Positions 55,172 to 64,000 are shown, counted from the stretch's first letter. The stretch: 64,000 nucleotides of DNA from Corallococcus macrosporus DSM 14697 (GCF_002305895.1 NZ_CP022203.1:5558501-5622500), one strand, 5' to 3'. Numbers and translations: made by a program. The notes: generated from the sequence alone by a model not told the origin.

Positions 55172-55621
55172 TCACCCCTTCGGCTTCTTCTCCGAATTCC
55201 GCAGCTCGGCCGCGGAGGTGCCGGAGCGGCTCTCCGGGGCGCCCTTCTGGGCCGCGTCGGACGCGAGCGCCGTCTTGAAGCGGGCGTCGCCGTCGTCGGC
55301 GCTGAAGCCGTCCCGCTGGTGCGCGCGGCTGATGACGATGTCGCCGTCGATGATGCCCTGCAGGTGCGCCTCGACCTCGGCGATGGTGGGCACGTTCGGA
55401 TCCTTCGCCTTCAGCTCCTCGTCGGGGACGATCTGGATCTGCGGCGGCTTCTCCGGGTTGAGGGCGTAGTCGATGATCTTCTCGACGTAGTCCTCCAGGG
55501 GGACCTTGAGCAGGCGGGCCTGCTCCTTCACGTCCGCGTCGGCCAGCAGCTCCGCGCGAACCTCCTCCACCGGCCGCCTCAGCTTCTTGGCCGGGGGAGC
55601 GACGACGTTGTCACCGGACAT
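55172..55621 (-). CDS. Small acidic protein downstream of LanB-type gene, possible RiPP scaffold
   Basis: The 149-residue protein starts at an ATG with GAAGGAG at good spacing. It has an amphipathic charged N-terminal part (V-E-E-V-R-A-E-L-L-A-D-A-D-V-K), a P-P-Q-I-Q-I-V-P-D-E-E-L segment near 60, and a Ser/Thr/Ala-rich tail with charged residues. It has no cysteine. I do not recognise a family. The N-terminal half could act as a leader for a peptide-modifying enzyme, but nothing proves it is a substrate. Confidence 0.55.
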   Translation of the reverse strand: MSGDNVVAPPAKKLRRPVEEVRAELLADADVKEQARLLKVPLEDYVEKIIDYALNPEKPPQIQIVPDEELKAKDPNVPTIAEVEAHLQGIIDGDIVISRAHQRDGFSADDGDARFKTALASDAAQKGAPESRSGTSAAELRNSEKKPKG

Positions 55622-55727
55622 GGAATGTCTCCTTCTCAGGGCCTGCAATCCTGGCAAGGCGGGAAGCCCTGCCAGGCCGGGGAAGGAGCCATTCTGGTCG
55701 CGGATGCGGCCTGGATGTCAAAAATCC

Positions 55728-58025
55728 TCAGGCCGGCGCCGCGCTCCAGCGGGTGAACTGCATGCGCAGCTCACAGGTGTAGCGCCCCCGCGCGTCCTTC
55801 AGCCAGAGCTGCTCCGGCGCCGGGTACATCTCCTCCACGGACAGGCGCTCGGCGTCCCGGGCCAGGTGGGACAGCAGGTCCATGGCGAAGGGGCTGGCGG
55901 TGTCGATGAGGTACGGCTTGCGCTCCTTCGAGCTGCGCATGAACACGAAGCGAGGCCACCCGCCCGCGCGCCGCTCCCGCTGCACGGCGAGGAAGAGCTC
56001 GAAGCCGGCAGGCTTCCCCAGCCGCTCCGCCGCCAGGTTCCAGCGCTCGCGCTGATACACCGCGCCGCCCACGCTCAGCCGAGGCAGGTGACTGCCCTGC
56101 GTGCGCAGCGGCGCATGCAGCACCTGGGGATGCGCCAGCGCGGCGAACGGCGGATAGGAGGAGAAGTCATCCAGCGGCAGGTACAGGCTCAGCCGCGCCC
56201 CCTGCCCGTCCACCAGCACCGGCCCCTCCGGCGTGGGCTGCACCTTCACGTCCCCGGGCGTGAGGGCCCCCTCCTCCACGTCCAGCACGTCCGACACCGA
56301 GTACACCAGCCGCCGTCCCGGATAGACATAGAAGCCCTTGTTGCGCCGGCGGATGGCCAGCCCCACCAGCCCCCGGGCCGCGCCGTCCTTCTCCAGCCAG
56401 CGCGAGGCCACCGCCGCGTAGCGCTCCCGCTCCGGCTGGAAGGCGCTCAGCCAGCTCCACAGCAGCAGGTGGTGGTGGACGCGCGCCAGCATCACCTCGT
56501 AGCCGCTCCCGTCCGGCTTCGCGGCGAGGCACACGTCCGGCAACGCGTAGCGCCCTCCTGGCGACGACGTGCCCAGGAAGTCCACGGGCAGCGCGCGCGC
56601 CCGGGCGTCCTCCGGCTCCAGCATCACCGGGGGCACGGGTGAGAAGCGGCTGCCCGTCACGCCGTCTGGCCGCAGCCGCACGGCGTAGTCCAGCAGGTCC
56701 ATGGGGCCCGCGTCCGGCCCCAGCGCGTCCCGGACCTGCTCGCGAAAGCCCTGCTGCACCTTCTCGCCGTAGGCCGCCGACAGCTCCAGCGCGCCCGTCA
56801 ACGCCGCCTCCAACGCCTCGGTGAACCGCGCGCCGAAGCGCAGGCGGAAGGGCGAGCTCGCCTCCTCGTAGAGGATGAGCCGGTCCGCGTACACCTGCCC
56901 GTCGCCCCGGCGCGCGGGCTTGCCCGTGGCCTCGGTGAAGGCCGCCTCCAGCCGCGGCAACAGCTCGCGCCGCCGCGGCAGGTCCGCGCCCTCGAAGTCC
57001 GCCTTGAGACGCGCCAGGGCGTCCAGGCGCTCCAGCCACCGCGTGCGCGCCTCCAGCTCCGGGAGCGCCGCCACGGCGTCCCGCACACTCTCGAAGGTGG
57101 TGAAGTCATTCGGGCGGAACGGCAGGCCCCAGAGCAGCAGCGCGGTCTTCACCAGCGGCAGGGCCTGACGCTCGACGTCCACCACGGGGAGGCCGAGCAC
57201 CACCGCCGCCGCCGCGGGCGTGGGGTGTTCGCGCAGGACGGACAGCAGGCGCTCCGCCTCCGCGGACAGGGCGACGTCCAGCTTCAGCGGCTCGCAGTGG
57301 GCCCGGCCCGGCGTCAACGTGAAGAGCGGGTTGAGCCGCAGCGGCAGGTGCGGACGCAGCGTGCGCTCCCGCCCCACCGCGCGGGCCAGCTCCGTCACCG
57401 CCCAGAAGGAGAAGAACGTGCGGCGGCGCGTGTTGCCGCTGGGCACCGTGCGCACGTCGTAGCCGTCATCCGCGGTGCGCTCGCCATAGGAGATGGGGCC
57501 GAAGAAGCTGGTCGTCTCGTTCTTCGCGCAGAAGCGCTGGAGGTACGTGTAGACCTGCCGCTCGACACGGCGCGCGTCGGAGGTATCCGGCCGCTCCCCA
57601 CCGCGCAGGTAGCGGACCCAGACGTTGTCGAACATGGCCGGGCTGGAGAGGAACACCGCCTCCTGGATGGCGGGGTCCGCGGCCCGCTCGCGGAGGCGTT
57701 GGCGCAGCGACGCGCGCTCCGCCGCGTAGCGCGTCTGGGCGGACGCACGGCACGCCTGGTAGCGGCGCAGGGCCTCCTGACAGGGGGGGCCCAGGCGCGC
57801 GTCGATTCGGGGCTCGCGGCCCTGCGCCAGCGCGTCGAGGACGCCCCGCGCGCCGGAGGCGCCCTTCTCCGCGCGGACGGCCTCCACGAGCGCGTCCTCG
57901 GACTCGAGCAGCCGGGCGACGTCGTCCAGCACCTCCCGCGACATCCCGAGCGACTCCAGCCAGTCGAAGGGAAAGCCCGCGTGCCGCAGCACGAACACCT
58001 CGCCCAACGTCCAGGGCTCGCTCAT
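55728..58025 (-). CDS. LanB N-terminal-domain protein, first paralogue
   Basis: This 765-residue protein begins M-S-E-P-W-T-L-G-E-V-F-V-L-R-H-A-G-F-P-F-D-W-L-E and carries the lantibiotic dehydratase N-terminal motif near 160-180 (Y-L-Q-R-F-C-A-K-N-E-T-T-S-F-F-G-P-I). In LanB that domain transfers glutamate from Glu-tRNA to Ser/Thr of a precursor. The separate elimination (SpaB_C) domain is not seen. Lone LanB-N proteins also serve as peptide aminoacyl-tRNA ligases (TglB/AmmB type). The ATG overlaps the upstream gene's stop. A second paralogue is two genes upstream in the same transcript. Confidence 0.8.
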   Translation of the reverse strand: MSEPWTLGEVFVLRHAGFPFDWLESLGMSREVLDDVARLLESEDALVEAVRAEKGASGARGVLDALAQGREPRIDARLGPPCQEALRRYQACRASAQTRYAAERASLRQRLRERAADPAIQEAVFLSSPAMFDNVWVRYLRGGERPDTSDARRVERQVYTYLQRFCAKNETTSFFGPISYGERTADDGYDVRTVPSGNTRRRTFFSFWAVTELARAVGRERTLRPHLPLRLNPLFTLTPGRAHCEPLKLDVALSAEAERLLSVLREHPTPAAAAVVLGLPVVDVERQALPLVKTALLLWGLPFRPNDFTTFESVRDAVAALPELEARTRWLERLDALARLKADFEGADLPRRRELLPRLEAAFTEATGKPARRGDGQVYADRLILYEEASSPFRLRFGARFTEALEAALTGALELSAAYGEKVQQGFREQVRDALGPDAGPMDLLDYAVRLRPDGVTGSRFSPVPPVMLEPEDARARALPVDFLGTSSPGGRYALPDVCLAAKPDGSGYEVMLARVHHHLLLWSWLSAFQPERERYAAVASRWLEKDGAARGLVGLAIRRRNKGFYVYPGRRLVYSVSDVLDVEEGALTPGDVKVQPTPEGPVLVDGQGARLSLYLPLDDFSSYPPFAALAHPQVLHAPLRTQGSHLPRLSVGGAVYQRERWNLAAERLGKPAGFELFLAVQRERRAGGWPRFVFMRSSKERKPYLIDTASPFAMDLLSHLARDAERLSVEEMYPAPEQLWLKDARGRYTCELRMQFTRWSAAPA

Positions 58026-59578
58026 CCGTTCACCCTCGTCAGCACCGACCTGGCCACCAGTGTGTCCACCAGCTTCTCCCGCTGTGCCTGCGGAACGCCC
58101 CCGAGCGCGCTGGCCACGTCCGTGGGCCGCACGAGCCCCGCGAGCCTGGGCGCCAGCCGCGCGTCCATCGCGAGCACGGCGCCCGTGCGGAGGTTGGCCG
58201 CGAACCACGACGGCTTCGCCGCGCCGTCCAGCGCCGCCGGGAGCTGGACCCAGGCGCAGTCCACGTCCAGTTGAATGGCCGCCGCGCTCGCGGCCGTGGC
58301 ACGGGGCAGCGGCGCCTCGGGCAGGCACGCCGCGGCGACCCGCCCCGGGCTCAGCGGCGCGCGCGCGAGCAACCGCGTCGCCAGCGACGTGAGCACCCGG
58401 GGGATTTCGGCGCTGGGGATGGACCGCGCACACTCGAAGGGCAGGCTCCGGGCGAGGTCCCGGTCCTCGGGCGGCGTGCCCACGCGCACGTCCGGCCACT
58501 GCGGCGTGCACCCGCTGCGCGAAGGACTCCGAGGCCAGTGGAAGGGACGCACCCCGGCGAGGTGGTCGAACACCGGCTCCGCGCCGAGCGCGGCGAGCGT
58601 CGCGTCGAGCGCCGCTTCGTCCACGCCAGGCGCGCCGACCCACCACTCCGCCACGACATGAACCCCCGCGTCCCGCAGCCGGCGGGCACCGTGCGCCAGC
58701 GCCTCGCGGGGGATGCGCGCCCCCAGCGGGTCCAACCATCCGGCGCCATCCATGGCGCAGAACCCCACCACGGCCACCTTGCAGCCGCTCTCCACCAACG
58801 CGTCCGGCTGCAGGAGCGAGCCGAGCGAGACGTGCCCCGCCCACGCCGCCGCGCCGCCCGTGAGGGAGCGCAGCGCATCCGCGGAGGTGGCCCGCACCTC
58901 GAGCGACTCGGCCAACCAGACGAGCGACGCGGGCGACGCCTCGTCCAGCCGGGGCGCCACGCGCCAGCGCAGCGGGGGCGCCTCCACGAACGCGGCGCGC
59001 TGGAACATGGGCAGGCTCGACAGCGCGGCCCGGTGCGCCCACGCGAAGGGCCCCGCGACCTCCAGCGGCACCTGCTCCGGACACGCCCGCGCCAGCCAGG
59101 CCGCCGCGGGGAGCTGCAGGTCTCTTTCGAGCCAGAGGCGCACGCGCTCGGCGCGGGCGAAGCGCCCGGCGGCGAGCGTCAGGTCTTCCAGGTAGGACGC
59201 GGGCTGCTCCACGGCGCGCAGGACGTCCGCGCTCCGCTCCGTGGTGCCGCCCTCCAGCGCCACGTCGTCCAACCGGAGGTGCACCCCGTTGGGCGCCCCG
59301 GAGGTCGCGGTGAGCACGGCGCCCAGCGCGCGCAGGCCCGTGTTCACGCGAAGCCCTTCCCGGGCTCGCAGCGCCTGCGCGGCGCGCAACAGCAGCAGCT
59401 CCCGCATCGACTGCGCGGTGGCGGGGGCCCGCTCACGCGCCTCGGCCGCCGCCTCCACCGCGTCCCGGGCGAAGACGCGCTGGCAGAAGTCCCGCGCCAC
59501 GTCCAGGCACGTCCAGCCGTCGGGCGCCTCCGGGACGAGCGTCACGTCGCGGTGGGGCGGAAGGACGAGCAGCTTCAT
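58022..59578 (-). CDS. Radical-SAM-like protein without cluster cysteines, unknown role
   Basis: The 518-residue protein sits between two LanB-N paralogues with ATGA overlaps on both sides. No CxxxCxxC is present. The region near residues 255-330 (G-C-K-V-A-V-V-G-F-C-A-M-D, then R-R-L-R-D-A-G-V-H-V-V-A-E-W-W-V-G-A-P-G-V-D-E-A-A-L) echoes the G-x-E-S, R-x-A-G-I and F-I-V-G-L-P-G-E strands of B12-type radical SAM proteins. It may be a degenerate radical SAM fold kept as a peptide-binding partner. That reading is tentative. Confidence 0.55.
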   Translation of the reverse strand: MKLLVLPPHRDVTLVPEAPDGWTCLDVARDFCQRVFARDAVEAAAEARERAPATAQSMRELLLLRAAQALRAREGLRVNTGLRALGAVLTATSGAPNGVHLRLDDVALEGGTTERSADVLRAVEQPASYLEDLTLAAGRFARAERVRLWLERDLQLPAAAWLARACPEQVPLEVAGPFAWAHRAALSSLPMFQRAAFVEAPPLRWRVAPRLDEASPASLVWLAESLEVRATSADALRSLTGGAAAWAGHVSLGSLLQPDALVESGCKVAVVGFCAMDGAGWLDPLGARIPREALAHGARRLRDAGVHVVAEWWVGAPGVDEAALDATLAALGAEPVFDHLAGVRPFHWPRSPSRSGCTPQWPDVRVGTPPEDRDLARSLPFECARSIPSAEIPRVLTSLATRLLARAPLSPGRVAAACLPEAPLPRATAASAAAIQLDVDCAWVQLPAALDGAAKPSWFAANLRTGAVLAMDARLAPRLAGLVRPTDVASALGGVPQAQREKLVDTLVARSVLTRVNG

Positions 59579-61914
59579 TCCCGCGCGCCTCCCGCCGGAG
59601 CCGCGGCGGGCTCCGCGCCCCACAGCAGCGTGCAACGCAGCTCCACCGTGTGCCGCCCGCCCGTGGGGCTTCGCAGCCAGAGCTGGCCCGGCGACGGCAG
59701 CATCTCCGACAGGACGACCTCCTCCTTCTGCTCCAGCAGGTTGAGGAAGACGCGCAGCAGCGGCGGGCTGCGCACGTCCACCAGCACCGGCTTGCGCTCG
59801 TCCTTGAACTTCGCGAACACGCAGTCCGGCAGGCCCCTCGCGTCCCACACGGCCACGGCCGCCCGCAGCCGCGCCGAATCATCCCGGCCCTCGAGCAGCG
59901 ACTCCCGCTCCGCCTGGGACAGGCGCCACTGCTCGCGCTGCACCACCACGCCGCCCAGGGACAGGCGGGGGGTGTGCTCGCCCAGCGACACCCGCAGCGG
60001 GCGGATGCGCGGCAGCGAGAACGCCGTGTGCACCAGGCTCTCCAGCTCACCGTTGTAGAGGCACACCTCGGAGCCCAGCCGCTTCGACACCAGCCGGGCC
60101 CGCTTGCCGTCGCTCTCCACGAACAGGTCATCCAGCGGCAGCCGCCACGCGGAGGCCCGCGCGCTGACGCCGCCCAGCTCCACCACCGGCCCCGGGAACT
60201 CCGACGGCAACAGCCCGGTGCGCCGCGACGCCAGCACCGTCACCAGCGGCACCGGCCGGCTCAAGGCCCCGAGCGCCCGCACCATGGCGCTCTCCACCCG
60301 GCCGCGCGCTTCGTGGAACTGGAGCGCCCAGCCCCACACCAGCGCCGTGTCGTGCACGTCGCCCATCACCAGTTCGTACTCGCCCCGGCTCCAGGCCTCC
60401 ACGTCCCGGGCGCCCACCAGCAGGTCCACGGAGGTGACGAGCGGCAGCGCCCTCGCGTCGCCCGTCAGCGCCGGAGGCGTCACCTGGCCCAGGTCCACGC
60501 CGCGCGCGGCGGCATCCCCCACGGCGCCCGCGAGCACCTCCGCCACCGACCCATCCAATGGCACCGGCCGGTCCGCATACGCGGCCGCCACCTTCCAGAA
60601 CGGCACCGTGCGCGCACCCACCAGCCCCGCCACGGTGGCCCGGGCCGCCTCCCGGGTGCGCCGCGCCGCTTCCCCCATCCACGCCAGCGCGGGCTCCAGC
60701 CGACTCACCAGCTCGCGCGCCCGCTCGCCTCCGGCCTCCAGCCGCAAGTCGCCGCCGCACTCCTCCCGGAGCGCCAGCCGGTCCTGGTAGAAGTTGTGCG
60801 ATTCGGTGGCAGGCCCTCGCGCCGAGGGAGGCGTCACGCCCCACTGCTCGCTCGCGCGCTTCGCGAAGGCGGCCTGGAGCGCCATCTTCCCCGCGGCGTC
60901 CGCGGCGCCGTAGCCGGCCATCAACGCCAGCAGCGCGCTCAAGCCCTCCACGTGGCGACGGGCCGCGGGACACGGCAGGCCCGCAACGCGCTCGGCCAGG
61001 TCATCCACCGGGTGGTGCGTCGCCGCGGGCACCTCGAGCTGATGCGTCAGCAGCCCCTTCTCACACCCCATCCGGGCCGCCTCGCGCGCCAGGCCCGGAG
61101 CCACGCCCAGCGATGACGCGAGCCCCGCGAGCGTCCGCGTCCCGTCCACCGCCTCCACCAGCCGGGGCAGCAACGCCTCCGCGCTCTCCGGCGCCGGCAG
61201 CGCCTTGCGCGAGGGCACCTCCGCGAAGGCCTTGCGGCGCAGCACCAGCCACGCGGCCACCTCGGGGTCGAAGGCGATGGCGCGAACCAGCCCCTGGACC
61301 AGCCACGACGCCGCGAACGTGTTGCGCCCCGTCAGCACCTCCGGACCGGACCAGCGCACCGACACACCCGTCGGCGCCGCCGCGTCCGCCCGGCCGTAGT
61401 TGATGGGCCCGAAGAACCCCATCGTCTCGTTCTTCGCGCACATGCGCTGCAGGTAGCTGGCCACCTGTCGCCGCAGCCGCGCGCCATCGCGCCCGTCCAA
61501 CAAATCCCGGGCCACGGGGGGACTGGAGCTGGCCACCGCCTCGATGAAGCGCGGCGCCTGACGCAGCGAGCCCAGCGCGTCCTCCACCGCCAGGGACTCC
61601 TGCTTCATCGCGGCCTGGAAGGCGGCTTCAGCGGCCTGCGCCTCCCGGGCGCGGGTGTTCCATTCAGAGAACAGCTCGGGTGCGTCCAGGCCCTCGGTGT
61701 CCACCGGGCGCCCGGCCTTCAGGGCCGCGAGCACCGCGCGCGAGGGGCGCTTCACCCGGGGGCCCTGGGCCTTCAGCGCCTCCAGCGCCCGCCGTGCCGC
61801 CACCCACCGGCGGGCGGCCTCGGTGGCCTCCGGGCACCCCAGCCGCTCCAGCCAGTCAAAGGGAAAACCGGTGGTGCGAACCACGAGGTGGGGGAAGAGG
61901 GACCAGCCCGTCAT
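59575..61914 (-). CDS. LanB N-terminal-domain protein, second paralogue
   Basis: The 779-residue protein starts M-T-G-W-S-L-F-P-H-L-V-V-R-T-T-G-F-P-F-D-W-L-E-R and has Y-L-Q-R-M-C-A-K-N-E-T-M-G-F-F-G-P-I near 157-175, the same signature as its partner. The C-termini also agree (P-S-P-G-Q-L-W-L-R). It too lacks a SpaB_C domain. Two divergent copies suggest two sequential aminoacylation steps, or a heteromer. It is the first gene after a hairpin following the kinase gene, so it probably has its own promoter near 61920-61960. Confidence 0.8.
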   Translation of the reverse strand: MTGWSLFPHLVVRTTGFPFDWLERLGCPEATEAARRWVAARRALEALKAQGPRVKRPSRAVLAALKAGRPVDTEGLDAPELFSEWNTRAREAQAAEAAFQAAMKQESLAVEDALGSLRQAPRFIEAVASSSPPVARDLLDGRDGARLRRQVASYLQRMCAKNETMGFFGPINYGRADAAAPTGVSVRWSGPEVLTGRNTFAASWLVQGLVRAIAFDPEVAAWLVLRRKAFAEVPSRKALPAPESAEALLPRLVEAVDGTRTLAGLASSLGVAPGLAREAARMGCEKGLLTHQLEVPAATHHPVDDLAERVAGLPCPAARRHVEGLSALLALMAGYGAADAAGKMALQAAFAKRASEQWGVTPPSARGPATESHNFYQDRLALREECGGDLRLEAGGERARELVSRLEPALAWMGEAARRTREAARATVAGLVGARTVPFWKVAAAYADRPVPLDGSVAEVLAGAVGDAAARGVDLGQVTPPALTGDARALPLVTSVDLLVGARDVEAWSRGEYELVMGDVHDTALVWGWALQFHEARGRVESAMVRALGALSRPVPLVTVLASRRTGLLPSEFPGPVVELGGVSARASAWRLPLDDLFVESDGKRARLVSKRLGSEVCLYNGELESLVHTAFSLPRIRPLRVSLGEHTPRLSLGGVVVQREQWRLSQAERESLLEGRDDSARLRAAVAVWDARGLPDCVFAKFKDERKPVLVDVRSPPLLRVFLNLLEQKEEVVLSEMLPSPGQLWLRSPTGGRHTVELRCTLLWGAEPAAAPAGGARE

Positions 61915-61933
61915 GCGTTTCGCACCCTTCGTC

Positions 61934-61955
61934 CGGGACGCCGTCTGGCGTCCCG
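61934..61955 (-). terminator. Hairpin between kinase and LanB-type genes
   Basis: CGGGACGCC at 61934-61942 pairs with GGCGTCCCG at 61947-61955 over a four-base loop. It starts 12 bases after the kinase stop and ends 20 bases before the LanB-type start, on the - strand. No T tract follows. It likely separates the two transcripts or attenuates read-through. Confidence 0.55.
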
Positions 61956-61966
61956 CAGCGCGCCGC

Positions 61967-64000
61967 TCAATTTCGCGGCTGCGACTTCACTTCGATCTGC
62001 TGCCCTGGCACCGCCATCACCCATAGCTTGCTGACGCCGCTGGGGCAGCGCACCAGGACCTCCAGCTCCCGGCCCGCTTCGATTCGCGCCTTCAACAGCG
62101 GCGTGCCACCCGGCAGCAAGGCGCCGCTGACGTGGACCTCACAGCCGGGAGCCGCGCCCGTCACGCTGAGCAGGCCCGTGGTGCCCGGCTCCGGCGAGGC
62201 GTCCGCCAGCGTGCGCACGTCGATTCCCTCGCGCTGCTGCGTGGTCCCGAACCGCCGCAGCTTCCCGTCCACCGCCGTGGAGATGAGCAACGGGCCACCC
62301 GAAGGGTCATGCACGTCCGTCCCCGGCACGTAGCGCAGGCCGCCGACATAGACATGCTCGCCGGCCCCCACGTTGACGAAGCTGGAGTTCGTGTCGCGCG
62401 CCAGCACCACCGCCACCACGGCCAGCACCAGCGCGCCGCCGCCCGCGATGCCCAACCACTTCCACGGTGGCCGCTTGCCCGCGGCGTCGCTGTCGGGGGC
62501 GACGGCACGCGCCGCGGGACGCGCTGGAGCGGGCTCGGCGAGCCGCGCGGCGCTGGCCTGAGCGCCGTGGCCCTGCGCCGGTCCGGGAGGACGCGGCGAC
62601 GCATGCTGCGGCTGGGAGGCACGCGGCGATGCGGGCATGGCCGGCTGCGACTGGGAGGCACGCGGCGATGCGGGCATGGCCAGGTGCGGCTGGGAGGCGC
62701 GCGGCGCGGGAGGGGGCGGCGGCGAGGGCGGCGGCGGCGCTCCCAGGTTGAGCGGCACCACCTCGGTGCGGTCGTTCGCGTCGTCCTCGGAGACGGGGAT
62801 GCCCGGGAAGGAGTCATCCGGCGGAGGCGGCGCCGGGGGCCGCGACGCTGGCGCCGCGACACCGACGGGCCGAGGCGGGTGCGCCGTGGGGACCGGAGGC
62901 CCCGGACGGGAGAGGCTGCCGCTGCCGCCCGTGCCCGGACGGCTGCCAGCGACGGGCACGCTGCCCCGGCTGGGCGTCCGTCCATCCATGGGCGCGGACA
63001 TCTCCCCACTGCCGATGTTGCCGCTGCCGGTCCCCGAGGGCACGGGCCGCGGGTGGCTGCCCGTGCCGCCCACGGCGGAGGGCGCGAACTCCACCAGCCG
63101 GTCTCCCAGCGTGTCCTTGAAGAACTGGGCCACCGCCGCGGGCGACGAGTTGAGCCGGTGGTGCGCCATCACCGCTTCAATCTCCTCGCGCAGCGCCGCG
63201 GCGGACGGCGTGCGGCGCGCCGGGTCCTTCACCAGCGCGCGGAGGACGAGGTCGGAGACGTCCTGCGGGATGTTCGGCTTGAGCTGCGACGGCACCGGCG
63301 CCGGGTCCCGGACGATGGCCTGCAGCGTCGCCGCGTCGTGGTCCCTGCGGAACGGGAGCGTGCCGGTGAGCAGCTCGAAGAGCACCACGCCCAGCGCGAA
63401 CACGTCGTTGCGCGCGTCCAGCGTGCGCCCGGACGCCGCCTCCGGGGAGATGTACGAAATCTTCCCCTTCAGCACGCCGGCCTGCGTGTGCTCCTCGCCC
63501 GCCACCTTGGCGATGCCGAAGTCGCTCAGCTTGATGGCGCCGTCCAGCGAGATGAGGACGTTGTGCGGGCTGACGTCGCGGTGCACCACCGGGTGCGGCG
63601 TGCCCGCCGGGTCCACGTAGGCATGGGCGTAGTGCAGGCCCGCGGCCACCTCCGCCACGATGCGCAGCGCGTGCTCCAGCGGGAGCGCCAGCCCCTTGCG
63701 CCGCAGCTCGATGACCAGCTTCTTCAGGTCCGGCCCGCGCACGTACTCCATGAGGATGTACGCGACGCCGTCGGACACGCCCACGTCGAAGGTCTGCACG
63801 ACGTTCGGGTGCGTCAGCCGCGCGTTGGCGCGGGCCTCCGCGAAGAGCATGTCGACGAACTCGGGGTTCTCCGCGAACTGCGGGAGAATCTTCTTCATCA
63901 CCACGAACTTCTCGAAGCCCTTCACGCCCACCTGCTTGGCGAGGAAGACCTCCGCCATGCCGCCCTGCCCCAGCCGCCGGATGACGTTCAGCTTGGAGCT
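61967..64000 (-). CDS. Serine/threonine protein kinase, 5' end beyond the window
   Basis: The reading frame runs off the right edge; the first visible codons spell L-N-V-I-R-R-L-G-Q-G-G-M-A-E-V-F, the glycine loop. Then come a lysine (V-M-K-K-I), L-M-E-Y-V hinge, H-R-D-V-S-P-H-N-V-L catalytic loop, D-F-G-I-A-K activation segment and S-P-E-A-A-S. The domain is an RD-type Hanks kinase. A long proline-rich linker with 13-residue tandem repeats follows. A membrane helix is encoded at about 62399-62467. The C-terminal outside domain (P-G-C-E-V-H-V-S-G-A-L-L-P) resembles PEGA. The lanB-like cluster starts after its hairpin. Confidence 0.92.
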   Translation of the reverse strand, partial: SSKLNVIRRLGQGGMAEVFLAKQVGVKGFEKFVVMKKILPQFAENPEFVDMLFAEARANARLTHPNVVQTFDVGVSDGVAYILMEYVRGPDLKKLVIELRRKGLALPLEHALRIVAEVAAGLHYAHAYVDPAGTPHPVVHRDVSPHNVLISLDGAIKLSDFGIAKVAGEEHTQAGVLKGKISYISPEAASGRTLDARNDVFALGVVLFELLTGTLPFRRDHDAATLQAIVRDPAPVPSQLKPNIPQDVSDLVLRALVKDPARRTPSAAALREEIEAVMAHHRLNSSPAAVAQFFKDTLGDRLVEFAPSAVGGTGSHPRPVPSGTGSGNIGSGEMSAPMDGRTPSRGSVPVAGSRPGTGGSGSLSRPGPPVPTAHPPRPVGVAAPASRPPAPPPPDDSFPGIPVSEDDANDRTEVVPLNLGAPPPPSPPPPPAPRASQPHLAMPASPRASQSQPAMPASPRASQPQHASPRPPGPAQGHGAQASAARLAEPAPARPAARAVAPDSDAAGKRPPWKWLGIAGGGALVLAVVAVVLARDTNSSFVNVGAGEHVYVGGLRYVPGTDVHDPSGGPLLISTAVDGKLRRFGTTQQREGIDVRTLADASPEPGTTGLLSVTGAAPGCEVHVSGALLPGGTPLLKARIEAGRELEVLVRCPSGVSKLWVMAVPGQQIEVKSQPRN
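62611..62705 (+). repeat. 39-bp tandem repeats in the kinase linker
   Basis: The sequence GCTGGGAGGCACGCGGCGAT at 62611 recurs 39 bases downstream with one change, and a third partial copy follows. The unit encodes 13 residues (M-P-A-S-P-R-A-S-Q-x-Q-x-A) on the - strand. It lengthens a disordered linker and is probably prone to slippage. It is not a CRISPR array. Confidence 0.7.

Noticed and set aside
53063-61955. A conventional class I lanthipeptide cluster
   Set aside because: No LanC cyclase, no SpaB_C domain and no cysteine-bearing precursor peptide were found, so the standard LanB/LanC pathway does not fit.
62611-62705. Short repeats as a CRISPR array
   Set aside because: The units are 39-bp direct repeats with no spacers and lie in frame within the kinase coding sequence.

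Overview
The window is uniformly GC-rich (about 70%), densely coded and full of ATGA/GTGA stop-start overlaps. Protein types such as Ser/Thr kinases with proline-rich linkers, NRPS, lytic lipoproteins and an extracellular contractile injection system point to a myxobacterium of the Myxococcaceae (Myxococcus/Corallococcus type). That assignment is inference from style and gene content. No rRNA, tRNA, insertion sequence or CRISPR array was seen.

1-19701: the 3' half of an extracellular contractile injection system (eCIS, Afp/PVC/MAC-like), all on the + strand. In order it holds a gp27-like hub, a gp5-like spike, an unknown protein with a hydrophobic C-terminus, gp25, gpJ and gpI-like baseplate proteins, three proteins sharing an N-terminal module (the last with a lectin-like propeller), a probable tape-measure protein and an AAA+ ATPase. 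Sheath and tube genes would lie upstream. A 9-bp hairpin over the last stop codon closes the operon.

19726-34422: accessory metabolism and predation-type genes. These are a RibD-type reductase, a sulfatase behind a hairpin that encloses its ribosome binding site, a lipoprotein thiaminase I, a phytanoyl-CoA dioxygenase-like enzyme, and a 2151-residue FAAL-PCP-C-A(monooxygenase)-PCP synthetase. Its A-domain code reads as glycine, and the architecture predicts a fatty-acid primary amide as product. An MFS exporter and a ricin-lectin/GH19 chitinase lipoprotein follow.

34423-40234: two operator-like palindromes precede a tight five-gene unit: sigma-like protein, small HTH-like protein, ImmA/IrrE protease, NurA-like protein and HerA-like ATPase. 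It ends in a hairpin. I read it as a regulated DNA-end-processing or anti-phage system of a form I do not recognise.

40235-52964: mixed genes: a small membrane protein, a nuclease/phosphatase-fold lipoprotein, YceI, a B12/radical SAM protein, a soluble-adenylyl-cyclase-like protein with a small membrane partner, a LOG-family protein, a Cys-rich protein, a large repeat protein, and an ArsR/SRPBCC pair under a long dyad operator.

53063-64000: all on the - strand: a Ser/Thr kinase (cut by the window edge), a hairpin, two paralogous LanB-N-like proteins flanking a protein that resembles a radical SAM enzyme without its cysteines, two small proteins, a GNAT-like protein and a ThiO/DAO-family oxidase. 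This looks like an unrecognised RiPP or peptide-aminoacylation locus.
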